Shown: piece by piece, positions 1 to 8,856 of the stretch
How the letters are laid out: the number at the start of each line of letters is the position of its first letter
Numbering within the stretch: the stretch's first letter is position 1
NCBI GenBank assembly: GCA_028098005.1
Contig: JAOHFM010000008.1
Coordinates: 1 to 47,429, forward strand
Length of the DNA: 47,429 nt
Direction of reading: 5' to 3'
Origin: Psychrosphaera sp.
GTDB lineage: Bacteria; Pseudomonadota; Gammaproteobacteria; Enterobacterales; Alteromonadaceae
Notes under the pieces: model-generated
Database searches by the model: none
Seen by the model: only the letters and a program-made list of their open reading frames with translations
What the model was told of the DNA's origin: nothing
Translations under genes and position numbers: made by a program

Positions 1-4
1 TGGC

Positions 5-1411
5 TTACAGGCTGTAGTACATCTCAAACTCAATTGGGTGAGTTGTCATGTTTAAACGTTCAACTTCCGAACGCTTAAGTTCAATGTAAGCATCAATCAT
101 ATCGTCAGTCATAACGCCACCAGCCGTTAAGAATTCACGATCTGCATCAAGTGCATTTAGCGCTTCTTCTAGTGATGATGCAACTTGTGGAATTGCAGCA
201 GCTTCTTCAGCAGGCAAGTCATATAAGTCTTTATCCATAGCATCGCCAGGGTGGATTTTATTTTTAATCCCGTCTAGGCCAGCCATTAACATTGAAGTAA
301 ATGCTAAGTATGGGTTACCTGTAGGGTCAGGGAAACGTACTTCAATACGACGTGCTTTAGGTGAAGGTACTACCGGAATACGAATAGACGCTGAACGGTT
401 ACGTGCAGAGTATGCAAGCATTACCGGCGCTTCGAATCCTGGTACTAAACGCTTATACGAGTTTGTAGAAGCATTGGTGAACGCGTTAATTGCTTTAGCG
501 TGCTTAATGATACCGCCAATATAATACAGTGCAGTTTCAGACAAACCACCGTACTTGTCACCAGCAAAAAGGTTTTCACCACCTTTTTGTAATGACTGAT
601 GCACGTGCATACCAGAACCATTGTCACCAACTACCGGCTTAGGCATAAAGGTTGCTGTTTTGCCGTATGCGTGTGCCATGTTATGCACAACATACTTATA
701 AATTTGAACTTCATCGGCTTTCTTTACAAGCGTATTGTAAAGAGCTGCAATTTCGTTTTGACCTGCAGTAGCAACTTCGTGGTGATGCGCTTCAACAGTT
801 AGGCCCATTTCTTCCATCACTAAACATGTCGCTGAACGCCAGTCGTGAGATGAGTCAACAGGTGGTACAGGGAAGTAACCGCCTTTAACCATTGGGCGAT
901 GCCCCATGTTGCCTTCTTCATAATGCTTGTCTGAATTCCAAGCTGATTCAGTTGAATCAATTTTGTATGATGAGCCTGACATGTCAGTTTTAAATTTAAC
1001 ATCGTCAAATACGAAGAACTCTGGCTCTGGACCAACAAATACTTCATCTGCAATGCCTTCTGCACGCATATAATCTTCTGCACGACGAGCAACAGAACGT
1101 GGGTCACGCTCATAACCTTGCATAGTTGCAGGCTCAACAATGTCACAGCGTATATTAAGAGTTGCCGCTTCTGTGAATGGGTCTAATACTGCAGAGTCTG
1201 CATCTGGCATTAAAATCATGTCAGATTCGTTAATTCCTTTCCAACCTGAAATTGAAGAACCATCAAACATTTTGCCATCTTCAAAAAAGTCTTCATCAAT
1301 TTGGTGCGAAGGAATAGTTACGTGCTGCTCTTTACCGATTGTGTCGGTAAAACGTAAATCAATAAACTTAACTTCATTTTCTTTAATTAGGTTTAAAACC
1401 GAATCAGACAT
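5..1411 (-). CDS. glnA: Glutamine synthetase, type I (GlnA)
   Basis: ATP-dependent ligation of ammonium to glutamate in the cytoplasm, the entry point of nitrogen assimilation; the enzyme family forms a dodecamer. The 468-residue product has the usual type I length. The adenylylation tyrosine falls exactly at residue 397 in the context DLYDLPAEE, so the enzyme is of the GlnE-regulated I-beta class. The N-terminal beta-grasp ([15 protein letters not shown]) and the catalytic core motifs ([14 protein letters not shown], and the NRSASIRIP region) are present. I chose the ATG at 1411 because a GGAGAG ribosome site lies just upstream; a TTG four codons earlier is in frame but has no better support. 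The upstream region carries a sigma-54 promoter and NtrC-like sites. The gene ends only four bases from the window edge, so any glnL/glnG neighbours are not visible. Confidence 0.97.
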   Translation of the reverse strand: MSDSVLNLIKENEVKFIDLRFTDTIGKEQHVTIPSHQIDEDFFEDGKMFDGSSISGWKGINESDMILMPDADSAVLDPFTEAATLNIRCDIVEPATMQGYERDPRSVARRAEDYMRAEGIADEVFVGPEPEFFVFDDVKFKTDMSGSSYKIDSTESAWNSDKHYEEGNMGHRPMVKGGYFPVPPVDSSHDWRSATCLVMEEMGLTVEAHHHEVATAGQNEIAALYNTLVKKADEVQIYKYVVHNMAHAYGKTATFMPKPVVGDNGSGMHVHQSLQKGGENLFAGDKYGGLSETALYYIGGIIKHAKAINAFTNASTNSYKRLVPGFEAPVMLAYSARNRSASIRIPVVPSPKARRIEVRFPDPTGNPYLAFTSMLMAGLDGIKNKIHPGDAMDKDLYDLPAEEAAAIPQVASSLEEALNALDADREFLTAGGVMTDDMIDAYIELKRSEVERLNMTTHPIEFEMYYSL

Positions 1412-1477
1412 TTTTCTCTCCAAGATGATAAATATTGTCTTTTATTAACAACGTGTGTTGTCCTATACCGAACCAAG

Positions 1478-1493
1478 AGCCAAATTCATGCCA
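1478..1493 (-). promoter_or_regulatory. Sigma-54 (RpoN) -24/-12 promoter of glnA
   Basis: On the minus strand this reads TGGCATGAATTTGGCT. Against the RpoN consensus TGGCACG-N4-TTGCW it keeps GG at -24 and GC at -12 with exact spacing, and differs at two positions. It lies about 67 bases upstream of the glnA start, correctly oriented, and NtrC-like sites lie 60-130 bases further upstream. That is the layout of the enteric glnAp2 promoter. Functional activity is inferred. Confidence 0.8.
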
Positions 1494-1553
1494 ATTAAAA
1501 TAACAATTAAAATCAACACGTTACCCAGACAAAGATTCTTTTACAAACCAAGT

Positions 1554-1570
1554 TGCACCATATTAGTTCA
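1554..1570 (-). promoter_or_regulatory. NtrC-like binding site, glnA enhancer (site 1)
   Basis: TGCACCATATTAGTTCA matches the NtrC dyad TGCAC-N7-GTGCA with one arm perfect and one mismatch in the other. It sits about 70 bases upstream of the sigma-54 promoter, in the usual enhancer range. Confidence 0.6.
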
Positions 1571-1593
1571 TTCACTGCACCAGTATGATCCAA

Positions 1594-1610
1594 TTGCTAT
1601 ATTTTGTGCA
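1594..1610 (-). promoter_or_regulatory. NtrC-like binding site, glnA enhancer (site 2)
   Basis: TTGCTATATTTTGTGCA has a perfect GTGCA arm and a degenerate TTGCT arm separated by 7 bases. It lies 40 bases from site 1. A weaker half-site (TGCAC at 1576-1580) lies between them. NtrC commonly binds two or more sites upstream of glnA, but this assignment is by eye. Confidence 0.5.
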
Positions 1611-1643
1611 CTCAAAGTGTAGTGCGTTAACTAAATTTGTCAG

Positions 1644-2546
1644 TTATTTCTTATTATCTATCCAATCTAACTGGCCAATTAGCTTGCGACGCTTTTCAAT
1701 TAAGTTTTGAATTAACGGAGTCATAATCAATTCTAACGCTAAGCCCATTTTTCCGCCTGGTACTACAAAGGTGTTTATGCGCGACATAAACGAGCCATCG
1801 ATCATTTGTAACAAATACGGAAAATCCACGCCTTTTAAATCACGAAAACGAATAACAACAAAACTCTCGTCTAACGTTGGTATATCTTTCGCGCTAAATG
1901 GGTTTGAAGTATCTACTGTTGGGACACGCTGAAAGTTAATGTGAGTTCTAGAAAATTGTGGCGTGATGTGTGTGAAATAATCTTCCATGCTTCGCACTAT
2001 TGAGCTCATTACGGCTTCTCGGCTATGTCCACGCTGATTAGTGTCGCGAATAATTTTTTGAATCCACTCTAAATTCACAATAGGTACCATGCCTATAAGC
2101 AAATCTACATGTTTGGCTACGTCATGCTCTTCTGTTACCGCTCCGCCGTGTAACCCTTCATAAAAAAGACAATCAGTATTAGGGCGTAACTCTTCCCAAG
2201 GCGTAAACGTGCCTGGCATTTGATTGTATGGCACGGCTTCATCAAATGAGTGCAAATATTTACGAACATTACCCGTACCCGTTTCTGAGTAACTTTTAAA
2301 TAACGACTCTAACGCACCAAAGTCATTGGCTTCTGAACCAAAGTAAGAGATGTGCTTGCCCTGCTCTTGCGCTTTACGTATTTCTACATCCATTTCAGCA
2401 CGAGCGTAGCGATGAAAGCTATCGCCCTCTAACTGTGCCGCATCTACGTTCAAATTTCGGAAAATATGCGTAATTGCGTTTGTCGTTGTAGTTGTTCCTG
2501 CGCCAGAGGAACCTGTTACTGCAATAATTGGGTGTTTAACCGACAT
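1644..2546 (-). CDS. prkB: Phosphoribulokinase-family protein (PrkB-like)
   Basis: A P-loop kinase of the phosphoribulokinase/uridine kinase family, 300 residues. The N-terminus carries a P-loop of the form GSSGAGTT at about residues 12-19. A following segment (LEGDSFHRYARAEMD) is typical of proteobacterial phosphoribulokinases. No RuBisCO gene is visible and the class in gammaproteobacteria such as E. coli PrkB has no established Calvin-cycle role, so the true substrate is uncertain. It is transcribed toward glnA, and the glnA enhancer region ends only about 35 bases beyond its stop codon. It is divergent from the next gene across a 107-bp spacer. Family assignment is firm; physiological role is unknown. 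Confidence 0.88.
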   Translation of the reverse strand: MSVKHPIIAVTGSSGAGTTTTTNAITHIFRNLNVDAAQLEGDSFHRYARAEMDVEIRKAQEQGKHISYFGSEANDFGALESLFKSYSETGTGNVRKYLHSFDEAVPYNQMPGTFTPWEELRPNTDCLFYEGLHGGAVTEEHDVAKHVDLLIGMVPIVNLEWIQKIIRDTNQRGHSREAVMSSIVRSMEDYFTHITPQFSRTHINFQRVPTVDTSNPFSAKDIPTLDESFVVIRFRDLKGVDFPYLLQMIDGSFMSRINTFVVPGGKMGLALELIMTPLIQNLIEKRRKLIGQLDWIDNKK

Positions 2547-2653
2547 AGAATTTTTTCTTAGTTAAGAGTATGGTTTGTTATAAAGTGATAACACTAAACC
2601 GTCAAGTCTTGCGCTAACGGACACTACTCTAAAAATAATAAAAAGGAGCCTTC

Positions 2654-3541
2654 ATGCGCTTATCTATTTTCGCCCTTAGTCTTACTCTTGCTTTGCCTGC
2701 TGTAGCACAGACCGACATTTGGTTGATTAACTTTAACGACGATAAAAAATTAGACTTATCAACAGCAAAAAATATTACCAATAGAAAAGGTTACGACAAC
2801 CAACCATCTTTTAGTGAAGACGGCAAAGGACTGTATTACACAAAAATGCTGGCCACTCCAACAGGTGAGCAACAAGCAGACATTTTTTATTATAATTTTA
2901 TGACTCAGTCACACTCAAATTTAACCCGAACGCAACAAAGCAGTGAATATTCGCCTTTAGAAACGCCCCTTAAAGACAATCAACTCTCTATCATTAAAGT
3001 TGAGCCTGATGGCGTTCAGCGATTATGGACAGTCAATACTCGCTCAGGTCAACAGGCCATGTTAAACAGGGAAGCGAAACCCGTTGGTTATCACGCTTGG
3101 GGTAAAAACAATGATTTAACTACCTTCATTTTGGGCGAGCCGATGACGTTACAATATTTGCCTATCTTTAAGGCGAAATCTGCAATCAAAATAGATAAAA
3201 ATATTGGCCGAAGCATTAGATACAACGCAAAGGAAGATTGGTTTAGTTATTCAAAAGGAAACGAAAAAACGCAAACCGTTTGGGCCTTTGACGCCAATAC
3301 CAAGCAAACAAATGAACTGATATCTTTACCACCGCGTAGTCAGTATTACACCTGGTTAAATAGTCACACGTTATTATCTTCTAAAGATAATCAGTTAGTT
3401 ACCTGGAGTATGAGTAGCGACAAAGAATGGACAACCTTGGCTGATGTAAGCACTATTTGCTCAACGGGTGTTTCTAGAATTGCAGTTAATAAAGACCAAT
3501 CCAAATTAGCACTGGTTTGCAACGAAGCTGAAAACAAATAA
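2654..3541 (+). CDS. Exported TolB-like beta-propeller protein
   Basis: 295 residues beginning with a clear Sec signal peptide (MRLSIFALSLTLALPAVAQT, cleavage probably after AVA). The mature part contains PD40/TolB-type blade sequences, for example the stretch around residues 48-62 with PSFSEDGKGLYYT, where ordered blades usually read PxxSPDGxxIxF. It lacks the TolB N-terminal domain and is shorter than TolB, so it is not TolB itself. The start has a good AAGGAG ribosome site. It is first in a co-directional run of three envelope genes (next start 15 bases downstream). Exact function is unknown; a periplasmic sensor or scaffold is an inference. Confidence 0.65.
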   Translation: MRLSIFALSLTLALPAVAQTDIWLINFNDDKKLDLSTAKNITNRKGYDNQPSFSEDGKGLYYTKMLATPTGEQQADIFYYNFMTQSHSNLTRTQQSSEYSPLETPLKDNQLSIIKVEPDGVQRLWTVNTRSGQQAMLNREAKPVGYHAWGKNNDLTTFILGEPMTLQYLPIFKAKSAIKIDKNIGRSIRYNAKEDWFSYSKGNEKTQTVWAFDANTKQTNELISLPPRSQYYTWLNSHTLLSSKDNQLVTWSMSSDKEWTTLADVSTICSTGVSRIAVNKDQSKLALVCNEAENK

Positions 3542-3556
3542 AAACACGGATCTTTT

Positions 3557-3976
3557 ATGAATGAATTACAAATATTAATTTACAGTTTAGTGGTAGCAGC
3601 GCTGTTGCCTTATCTGGCCAAAGCACCTTTAGCACTGGCAATGCATAAGTCCGGCAAGGAAGGTCAGGAAGGCTCAAAAGGTTATAACAATAAACATCCT
3701 AGGGAGCAGCAGCGCAGTTTAACTGGCTTTGGTGCTCGATGTTTAGCGGCACATGAAAACTCGTTTGAATCGTTAATACTCTTTGCACCAGCAGTTTTGC
3801 TCGTTATCGCCACAGGTAATGTTAGTAGCTTCACTGCGGCATTAGCTGGCATATTTGTGGTTAGCAGATTAGCTTATCTTGTGTGCTATTGGCTCAATTG
3901 GGACATAGCACGAAGCACAGTGTGGCTTATAGGTATTGTATCTTCAGTAACAATGATGATAGATTGCGCGCCCTAA
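3557..3976 (+). CDS. MAPEG-family inner-membrane protein
   Basis: 139-residue protein with about four hydrophobic segments (residues 5-27, 70-90, 93-113 and 118-135). It shows features of the MAPEG family (membrane-associated proteins in eicosanoid and glutathione metabolism): a conserved AHENSFESLILFAPAVL stretch around 68-84 and an RLAYLVCYW segment near 104-112. Eukaryotic members are glutathione transferases or eicosanoid enzymes; bacterial members are mostly uncharacterised. It starts 15 bases after the beta-propeller gene with only a weak ribosome site, suggesting co-translation. Confidence 0.8.
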   Translation: MNELQILIYSLVVAALLPYLAKAPLALAMHKSGKEGQEGSKGYNNKHPREQQRSLTGFGARCLAAHENSFESLILFAPAVLLVIATGNVSSFTAALAGIFVVSRLAYLVCYWLNWDIARSTVWLIGIVSSVTMMIDCAP

Positions 3977-3996
3977 TTTAGCAGGCTAAGGACGTT

Positions 3997-4752
3997 ATGA
4001 AGTTTAATAACACGATAATTACATCAGCAATTCTGTCTTCTCTTTTCATATCCACTGGCGTAGCCGCCATTGACGAAACCGAATCTTTGCGACAACGTTC
4101 TCAAGATAAGCATAGCTTCACTAGCTTATCTATTGATTTGTCTGGTAAAAGCGGCAACTCAGACAAAGAAGATTTTTCATTTGGTATTTATCACTCGGAA
4201 CGACGTGACCAACATTTTGGCTTTGTTATGGCGAGCCGTGATTACGCGAAAAGCAATGACGTAAAAAGCGAAGACAGTTCATTTTTACACGCTAGATATA
4301 ACTATTACTTTAGCAAAACAGAAGCTTTTGAAGTTTTTGCCCAAAGCAATACCGATGATTTTAAATCTTTAGAGTCAAGAAACTTAGTGGGCGTGGCTTA
4401 CCGTAAAGAGTTTTCAGAAAAAACGACAGCGGGTTTAGGTGTTTTTCAAGAACAAGAAGAATATAACGTGAATGGTCAAACAATTGAGTTTGATCAAACT
4501 CGATTAAGCCTTTATTGGGTCACTACATTACCATTAGCAAACGGTGCAGAGTTGTCAAATACACTCTATTACCAACCAGACGTTTCAAAGTTTAGCGATT
4601 TCAGAGCCTACAATCGTTTGTCTATCAAATCAAAACTGACAGAAAGCTTGTCGCTCAAATTTGGCGTATTAGTAGAGCATGATAGCCAACCAGTACTTGA
4701 TGTTGAGAAAACCGACATCAAATACCAAGCTGGCTTTTCATACGAGTTTTAA
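3997..4752 (+). CDS. Putative outer-membrane beta-barrel protein
   Basis: 251 residues with a signal peptide (cleavage near GVAA, residues 21-24). The mature sequence has alternating hydrophobic/polar strands of 8-12 residues, many aromatic residues, and ends in the C-terminal pattern YEF with a terminal phenylalanine, the recognition signature for the BAM complex. It has a good upstream AAGGA. It ends 8 bases from the convergent purD stop. No specific porin family is recognised; a small 8-12-stranded barrel is the most likely fold. Confidence 0.6.
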   Translation: MKFNNTIITSAILSSLFISTGVAAIDETESLRQRSQDKHSFTSLSIDLSGKSGNSDKEDFSFGIYHSERRDQHFGFVMASRDYAKSNDVKSEDSSFLHARYNYYFSKTEAFEVFAQSNTDDFKSLESRNLVGVAYRKEFSEKTTAGLGVFQEQEEYNVNGQTIEFDQTRLSLYWVTTLPLANGAELSNTLYYQPDVSKFSDFRAYNRLSIKSKLTESLSLKFGVLVEHDSQPVLDVEKTDIKYQAGFSYEF

Positions 4753-4760
4753 GCTAAAAA

Positions 4761-6041
4761 CTAAGACTCGCGTTTAATGGCGCGGAAGGCAATATCAGTA
4801 CGATACTCAACGCCTAGCCATTTAATCTGTTCAACAAGTTCATAAGCAGCTTGTTGGGCAGACGTTACCGTGTCACCCATAGCGGTTGCACATAATACTC
4901 TTCCACCATTTGTAACAACGTCACCGTTGACTTCTTTGGTGCCAGCATGGAAGGTTTTTGTTGTGTCTGTAGTTGCCGGAATCCCAGTAATCACATCACC
5001 TTTAGGATAACTTGCAGGATAACCTGCTGCCGCCAATACAACACCAACAGCTGGACGTGGATCAAACTCAATTATTGCTTTATCTAGCTCACCAGCTAAT
5101 GCCGTGAAGCACAAATCAACCAAGTCAGATTGCATACGCATCATAATAGGCTGCGTTTCTGGATCGCCAAATCGACAGTTGTATTCAATAACCTTTGGCG
5201 TACCTGATTCATCAATCATTAATCCCGCGTATAAAAAGCCAGTGTAAGGATGCCCTTCATCTGCCATGCCTTTAACTGTTGGGTAAATAACTTCATCCAT
5301 AATGCGGTTGTGAATTTCTTGCGTCACTACTGGCGCAGGAGAATAAGCCCCCATGCCACCCGTATTAGGACCTTTGTCACCATTATATGCGCGTTTGTGA
5401 TCTTGGCTTGTGGCCATTGGCAATACATTTTTACCATCAACCATCACTATAAAGCTGGCTTCTTCGCCTGTTAAAAACTCTTCAATTACCACTCTAGAGC
5501 CGGCTTCGCCAAATGCATTGCCTGCTAACATGTCTTTTATTGCATCTACAGCTTCTTCTAACGTCATCGCAACAATAACGCCTTTACCAGCTGCTAAACC
5601 GTCGGCTTTAATTACAATTGGAGCACCTTGTTCACGCACGTAATTAATGGCTGGTTCTATTTCAGTGAAATTTTGGTACGCCGCCGTAGGAATTGCTTGG
5701 CGGGCTAAGAAATCTTTGGTGAATGCTTTAGAACCTTCTAACTGAGCCGCGCCTTTTGATGGTCCAAATACTTTTAAACCCGCTTGCTCAAATTGATCAA
5801 CAACACCTAATACTAGTGGCGCTTCTGGACCAACAATCGTTAAGTCAATATGCTCTTGTTTAGCAAAGTTTAATAGGCCGTCGATGTCTTCAGCGCCTAT
5901 TGCTACATTTTTTAGTTTCTTCTCTAAGCTAGTGCCCGCATTACCTGGCGCTACAAATACTGTTTGAACCATGTCATTTTGAGCTGCTTTCCACGCTAAC
6001 GCATGTTCACGGCCACCACCGCCAATCACCAATATTTTCAT
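4761..6041 (-). CDS. purD: Phosphoribosylamine-glycine ligase (GARS, PurD)
   Basis: ATP-grasp enzyme catalysing the second step of de novo purine synthesis (5-phosphoribosylamine + glycine to GAR). The N-terminus MKILVIGGGGREHALAW and the ATP-grasp lid and metal-binding segments (IKADGLAAGKGV; EYNCRFGDPE) are diagnostic. I start it at 6041, giving 426 residues, close to the usual 429. The open frame extends nine codons upstream, but that start has no ribosome site. purD is often directly downstream of purH; here it lies about 8.5 kb away on the opposite strand. Confidence 0.96.
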   Translation of the reverse strand: MKILVIGGGGREHALAWKAAQNDMVQTVFVAPGNAGTSLEKKLKNVAIGAEDIDGLLNFAKQEHIDLTIVGPEAPLVLGVVDQFEQAGLKVFGPSKGAAQLEGSKAFTKDFLARQAIPTAAYQNFTEIEPAINYVREQGAPIVIKADGLAAGKGVIVAMTLEEAVDAIKDMLAGNAFGEAGSRVVIEEFLTGEEASFIVMVDGKNVLPMATSQDHKRAYNGDKGPNTGGMGAYSPAPVVTQEIHNRIMDEVIYPTVKGMADEGHPYTGFLYAGLMIDESGTPKVIEYNCRFGDPETQPIMMRMQSDLVDLCFTALAGELDKAIIEFDPRPAVGVVLAAAGYPASYPKGDVITGIPATTDTTKTFHAGTKEVNGDVVTNGGRVLCATAMGDTVTSAQQAAYELVEQIKWLGVEYRTDIAFRAIKRES

Positions 6042-6246
6042 ATCTTTATCCACTGAATAGAAGGTCATTAAAAAATTGCGCGCGAGTATATCACGACATT
6101 AGTGAAAATTATTGACGAATAATTAATCTATTTATAAAAAGCGTCCGTAAGCCTTTTTACACCAGAATGTTAATACCTGTGAAAGTACTAAATACAAATG
6201 GTGTCTGTGGAAATTTAACCAAGCAATACACCTTTTGGAGCGACTA

Positions 6247-6546
6247 ATGAAACATAGACTTTCTCACCTGAACTTTAATGACATTGAAATTCCTGAAGTA
6301 AACATTCACTCATTTGAGATGGGCGATTATCTGTTAGAAGTAGATTACAACGACCACAAAGGCTACGTGTTTGACGATCAAGACAATATTGTAAAGTTTA
6401 GAAATGTGACGCAAGTAAAAGAAGCGTTAAATGAATGCCGGGTTAAGCATGCTTATCTGGTGCATCAATCGGCCTACGACGAAATGTGTGGCGCCGCTGA
6501 GGGTAATAGCAGCGAATTAAAAATTGAACTGAACTTCAAGCACTAA
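6247..6546 (+). CDS. Small conserved protein, DUF6482-like
   Basis: A soluble 99-residue acidic protein starting at the ATG at 6247, preceded by a TTTGGAG ribosome site; a TTG four codons upstream is less likely. It has no signal peptide or membrane segment. The content (short beta strands, a central YVFDDQDNIVKFRN and a C-terminal AYLVHQSAYDEMCG) resembles a family of about 100-residue gammaproteobacterial proteins I recall as DUF6482, for which no function is established. It is a single-gene unit ending in a terminator. Confidence 0.6.
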   Translation: MKHRLSHLNFNDIEIPEVNIHSFEMGDYLLEVDYNDHKGYVFDDQDNIVKFRNVTQVKEALNECRVKHAYLVHQSAYDEMCGAAEGNSSELKIELNFKH

Positions 6547-6561
6547 CCAAATACTCTCTGG

Positions 6562-6603
6562 AAAGCCGGCTTTGTGAATAAAGTAGCATTGCTGGCTTTT
6601 TTC
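6562..6603 (+). terminator. Rho-independent terminator after the DUF6482-like gene
   Basis: AAAGCCGGC pairs with GCTGGCTTT (nine pairs, one G-U) across a 20-base loop, followed by a T run. It starts 16 bases after the stop codon. Confidence 0.75.
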
Positions 6604-6662
6604 TTATCATTACATCCCCATTACCATTTGGTACCCCTAATTAAGCCCAACAGAGATGGATT

Positions 6663-6878
6663 ATGAATAAAATTAGTCCCAAATCATTACTCCATAGTAA
6701 ATGGACCAAAGTAAATATAGAAAACAAAGAAAAACATTTTGTGATCACCGAAGTTGAATTTGACGAAGATCAGCGAGTGACTAAGTGTATTATCGAAGCG
6801 GCCATGACAAACAACGAATACGAGTTAAATTGGCGTGAATTAAAGGAACCTAAACAATGGAAGGTAGGCTGGCAATAA
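6663..6878 (+). CDS. TIGR02450-family Trp-rich small protein
   Basis: 71-residue protein with the family pattern: SPKSLLHSKWTKV near the N-terminus, KEKHFVITEVEF in the middle, and a C-terminal NWRELKEPKQWKVGW containing three tryptophans. The family is widespread in marine gammaproteobacteria and has no known function. A GAGATGG sequence just upstream of the ATG serves as ribosome site. It is convergent with the GGDEF/EAL gene across 42 bases. Confidence 0.85.
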   Translation: MNKISPKSLLHSKWTKVNIENKEKHFVITEVEFDEDQRVTKCIIEAAMTNNEYELNWRELKEPKQWKVGWQ

Positions 6879-6920
6879 ATACGGCTTGGGAAAACCGAGA
6901 CTCTCAACTAAACATTACGT

Positions 6921-8714
6921 TTATAAATTGGCGACTTTCCTAAAGTCGTCCCAACTTAGCGGTTTTGATAGCAGGTAACCTTGAAAATAATCACAGTCGG
7001 CCTCTACCAAGTAACTTAGCTGTGACTCAGTCTCAACACCTTCTGCTACAACCTTCACATCGTATAATTTTGCTAACGATAAAATTATATCAACCATTGA
7101 TTTTTGAGACTCTGATTGCTCACCAATTTTCCAAACAAAGCTTCGATCTATTTTTAGAGTATCTACAGGATAATTTTGCAGCTGACTAAACGCTGTATAT
7201 CCAGTTCCAAAATCATCTAGTGATAGCTGGAAGCCATAAGCTTTTAAATCATTGAGCATTTTTACATGTGCATCATCAAGCTTAACTAAACTCGTTTCTG
7301 TAATTTCAAACTCTATTTTCGAGCGGTTGATAGCGTATTTATCAGCCAACGCCTCAACGAGTTGCGGAAAAGTTTCATTAGCCAACTCTTTAGCTGAGAT
7401 GTTAATCGCAATTGTAAAATCTTCTCTCAACTTAGCTTTTACTTCATTTAAATACTTAAACGTCGTTTCTACCACCATCAAGTCAATTTCTTCAATCAAG
7501 CCAATTTCTTCGGCTACTTGTATGTAGGTGTCTGGACCAATTCCTTGCAATGAATCCTCATCGCATCGAATAAGTACTTCTACGCCAGATATTGTTCTAC
7601 CTTTGTCTGAAAACATTGGCATAAAGTTTAAGTAAAATTGGTTATTTTGCAGCGCAAGTTTAAGGCCAGCTGCCACCTTCTTGTTCAAGCTTATCGCTTC
7701 CGCAATCTGCTGATCATAAAACGTGACACGGTTTTTACCCAGTTGTTTTGACTTATACATAGCCGCATCGGCTTCAAACATTAACGCTTCTGAACTGCTC
7801 TGATTGTCATTACAAATCGTAACACCAATGCTGCACGTGACGTTTAAATGTAACCCCTCTACATTAATGTTCTGTATGACGGCTTTTAGCAGCCGCTCAG
7901 CAACATGTCTAATAGCTGTTAATGAAGAAACCTGGCTAATACCAATAACAAACTCATCACCTGCAATACGCGCCAATTGGCAGCTGTCCAATGTAGCAAT
8001 TTGGTCTGTTGGTCGTATATTTTCTACTAGCCGCTTGCTTACTTCAGATAAAACCAGGTCGCCTACTTTATGGCCATAGGTATCGTTAATTAATTTAAAG
8101 TCATCAATATCAATAAAAAAGAGTGCGAGACCACGTTCTTGCGTGACTGTATTTGAAATAGCTCTGTCTAACCATTTGTTAAAACTTCTGCGGTTAAACA
8201 AACCCGTTAAATGATCTTCATTCGCTTCTTTTTCCAAAGAACGCTGTTCTTTGTGGATCATGGCTCGATAAATATACGCAAATACGACTGTCAAAGTCAT
8301 TGGAAATATCATGCGTAATACAACATCGGCCTCCAGTGTATTCAGTGCTGCAAGTAAACTAGCTACTGCTGTAAGCGTTGAGAAAATAACAGCCCGTTTT
8401 AAGGGATAAAAAAAGAATACCCCCAGAAGATTAGGAAAGACCCAGACAATGCCTCTAATACCTAAATAATAGCACGCAACAACCACAGCTAGGATTATTG
8501 TAAAGCTGGCCATATCTCTTAACCAGGTAAAATCTTGACCACGAATTCTAGTTATAATGAGAACCGTATTGGTAATACTCGAAAGTAACAAAGTAGCCCC
8601 AACTACACTATAACCTAAAGAGAAGTTATAAATACTGTATGATCCCATCAGAAACAACGCCCACATCTGATATTGGTAAAACCGTATACCCGTTAAAATC
8701 TCTTCTTTATCCAA
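6921..8714 (-). CDS. Membrane GGDEF/EAL protein, probable c-di-GMP phosphodiesterase
   Basis: 597 residues: a hydrophobic N-terminal region of about five or six membrane segments (residues 15-155), a GGDEF domain (about 165-335) and an EAL domain (about 345-595). The cyclase signature reads AGDEF (251-255), a variant still seen in active enzymes; no RxxD inhibitory site precedes it. The EAL signature reads EVL (379-381), keeping the metal-binding Glu. DDFGTGY (500-506), KIDRSF (521-526), EGVE (558-561) and QGY (578-580) are intact, so phosphodiesterase activity is likely. No periplasmic sensor domain is visible; the membrane region itself would be the sensor. It is a single gene. Confidence 0.88.
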   Translation of the reverse strand: MDKEEILTGIRFYQYQMWALFLMGSYSIYNFSLGYSVVGATLLLSSITNTVLIITRIRGQDFTWLRDMASFTIILAVVVACYYLGIRGIVWVFPNLLGVFFFYPLKRAVIFSTLTAVASLLAALNTLEADVVLRMIFPMTLTVVFAYIYRAMIHKEQRSLEKEANEDHLTGLFNRRSFNKWLDRAISNTVTQERGLALFFIDIDDFKLINDTYGHKVGDLVLSEVSKRLVENIRPTDQIATLDSCQLARIAGDEFVIGISQVSSLTAIRHVAERLLKAVIQNINVEGLHLNVTCSIGVTICNDNQSSSEALMFEADAAMYKSKQLGKNRVTFYDQQIAEAISLNKKVAAGLKLALQNNQFYLNFMPMFSDKGRTISGVEVLIRCDEDSLQGIGPDTYIQVAEEIGLIEEIDLMVVETTFKYLNEVKAKLREDFTIAINISAKELANETFPQLVEALADKYAINRSKIEFEITETSLVKLDDAHVKMLNDLKAYGFQLSLDDFGTGYTAFSQLQNYPVDTLKIDRSFVWKIGEQSESQKSMVDIILSLAKLYDVKVVAEGVETESQLSYLVEADCDYFQGYLLSKPLSWDDFRKVANL

Positions 8715-8803
8715 TATATATGCTCTCTATGTTTACCTTGAGTATTTTTCAGACCGCACCTCAAGTGTAGTTAGTAGCCTTATGTTTGTGTAATTTCTTG
8801 TAA

Positions 8804-8830
8804 AAAAAACCGGCTAATTAGCCGGTTTTA
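8804..8830 (-). terminator. Rho-independent terminator of the lipoprotein methyltransferase gene
   Basis: A perfect palindrome centred on AACCGGCTAATTAGCCGGTT followed, on the minus strand, by an eight-T run. It lies about 27 bases beyond the stop codon of the exported methyltransferase-like gene. Its symmetry with T and A runs on both sides could allow some bidirectional use. Confidence 0.85.
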
Positions 8831-8856
8831 AATTAAAACATGTATTCATTAAAGAG

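Noticed and set aside
1140..1448. 102-codon plus-strand frame over the glnA start
   Set aside because: Antisense shadow of glnA with no ribosome site or recognisable protein.
6042..6068. Nine-codon N-terminal extension of PurD
   Set aside because: The upstream ATG lacks a ribosome site and the conserved family start is at 6041.
6112..6138. TTGACG/TATAAA as promoter of the DUF6482-like gene
   Set aside because: The spacer is only 15 bases and the sequence is AT-rich, so a chance match is likely.
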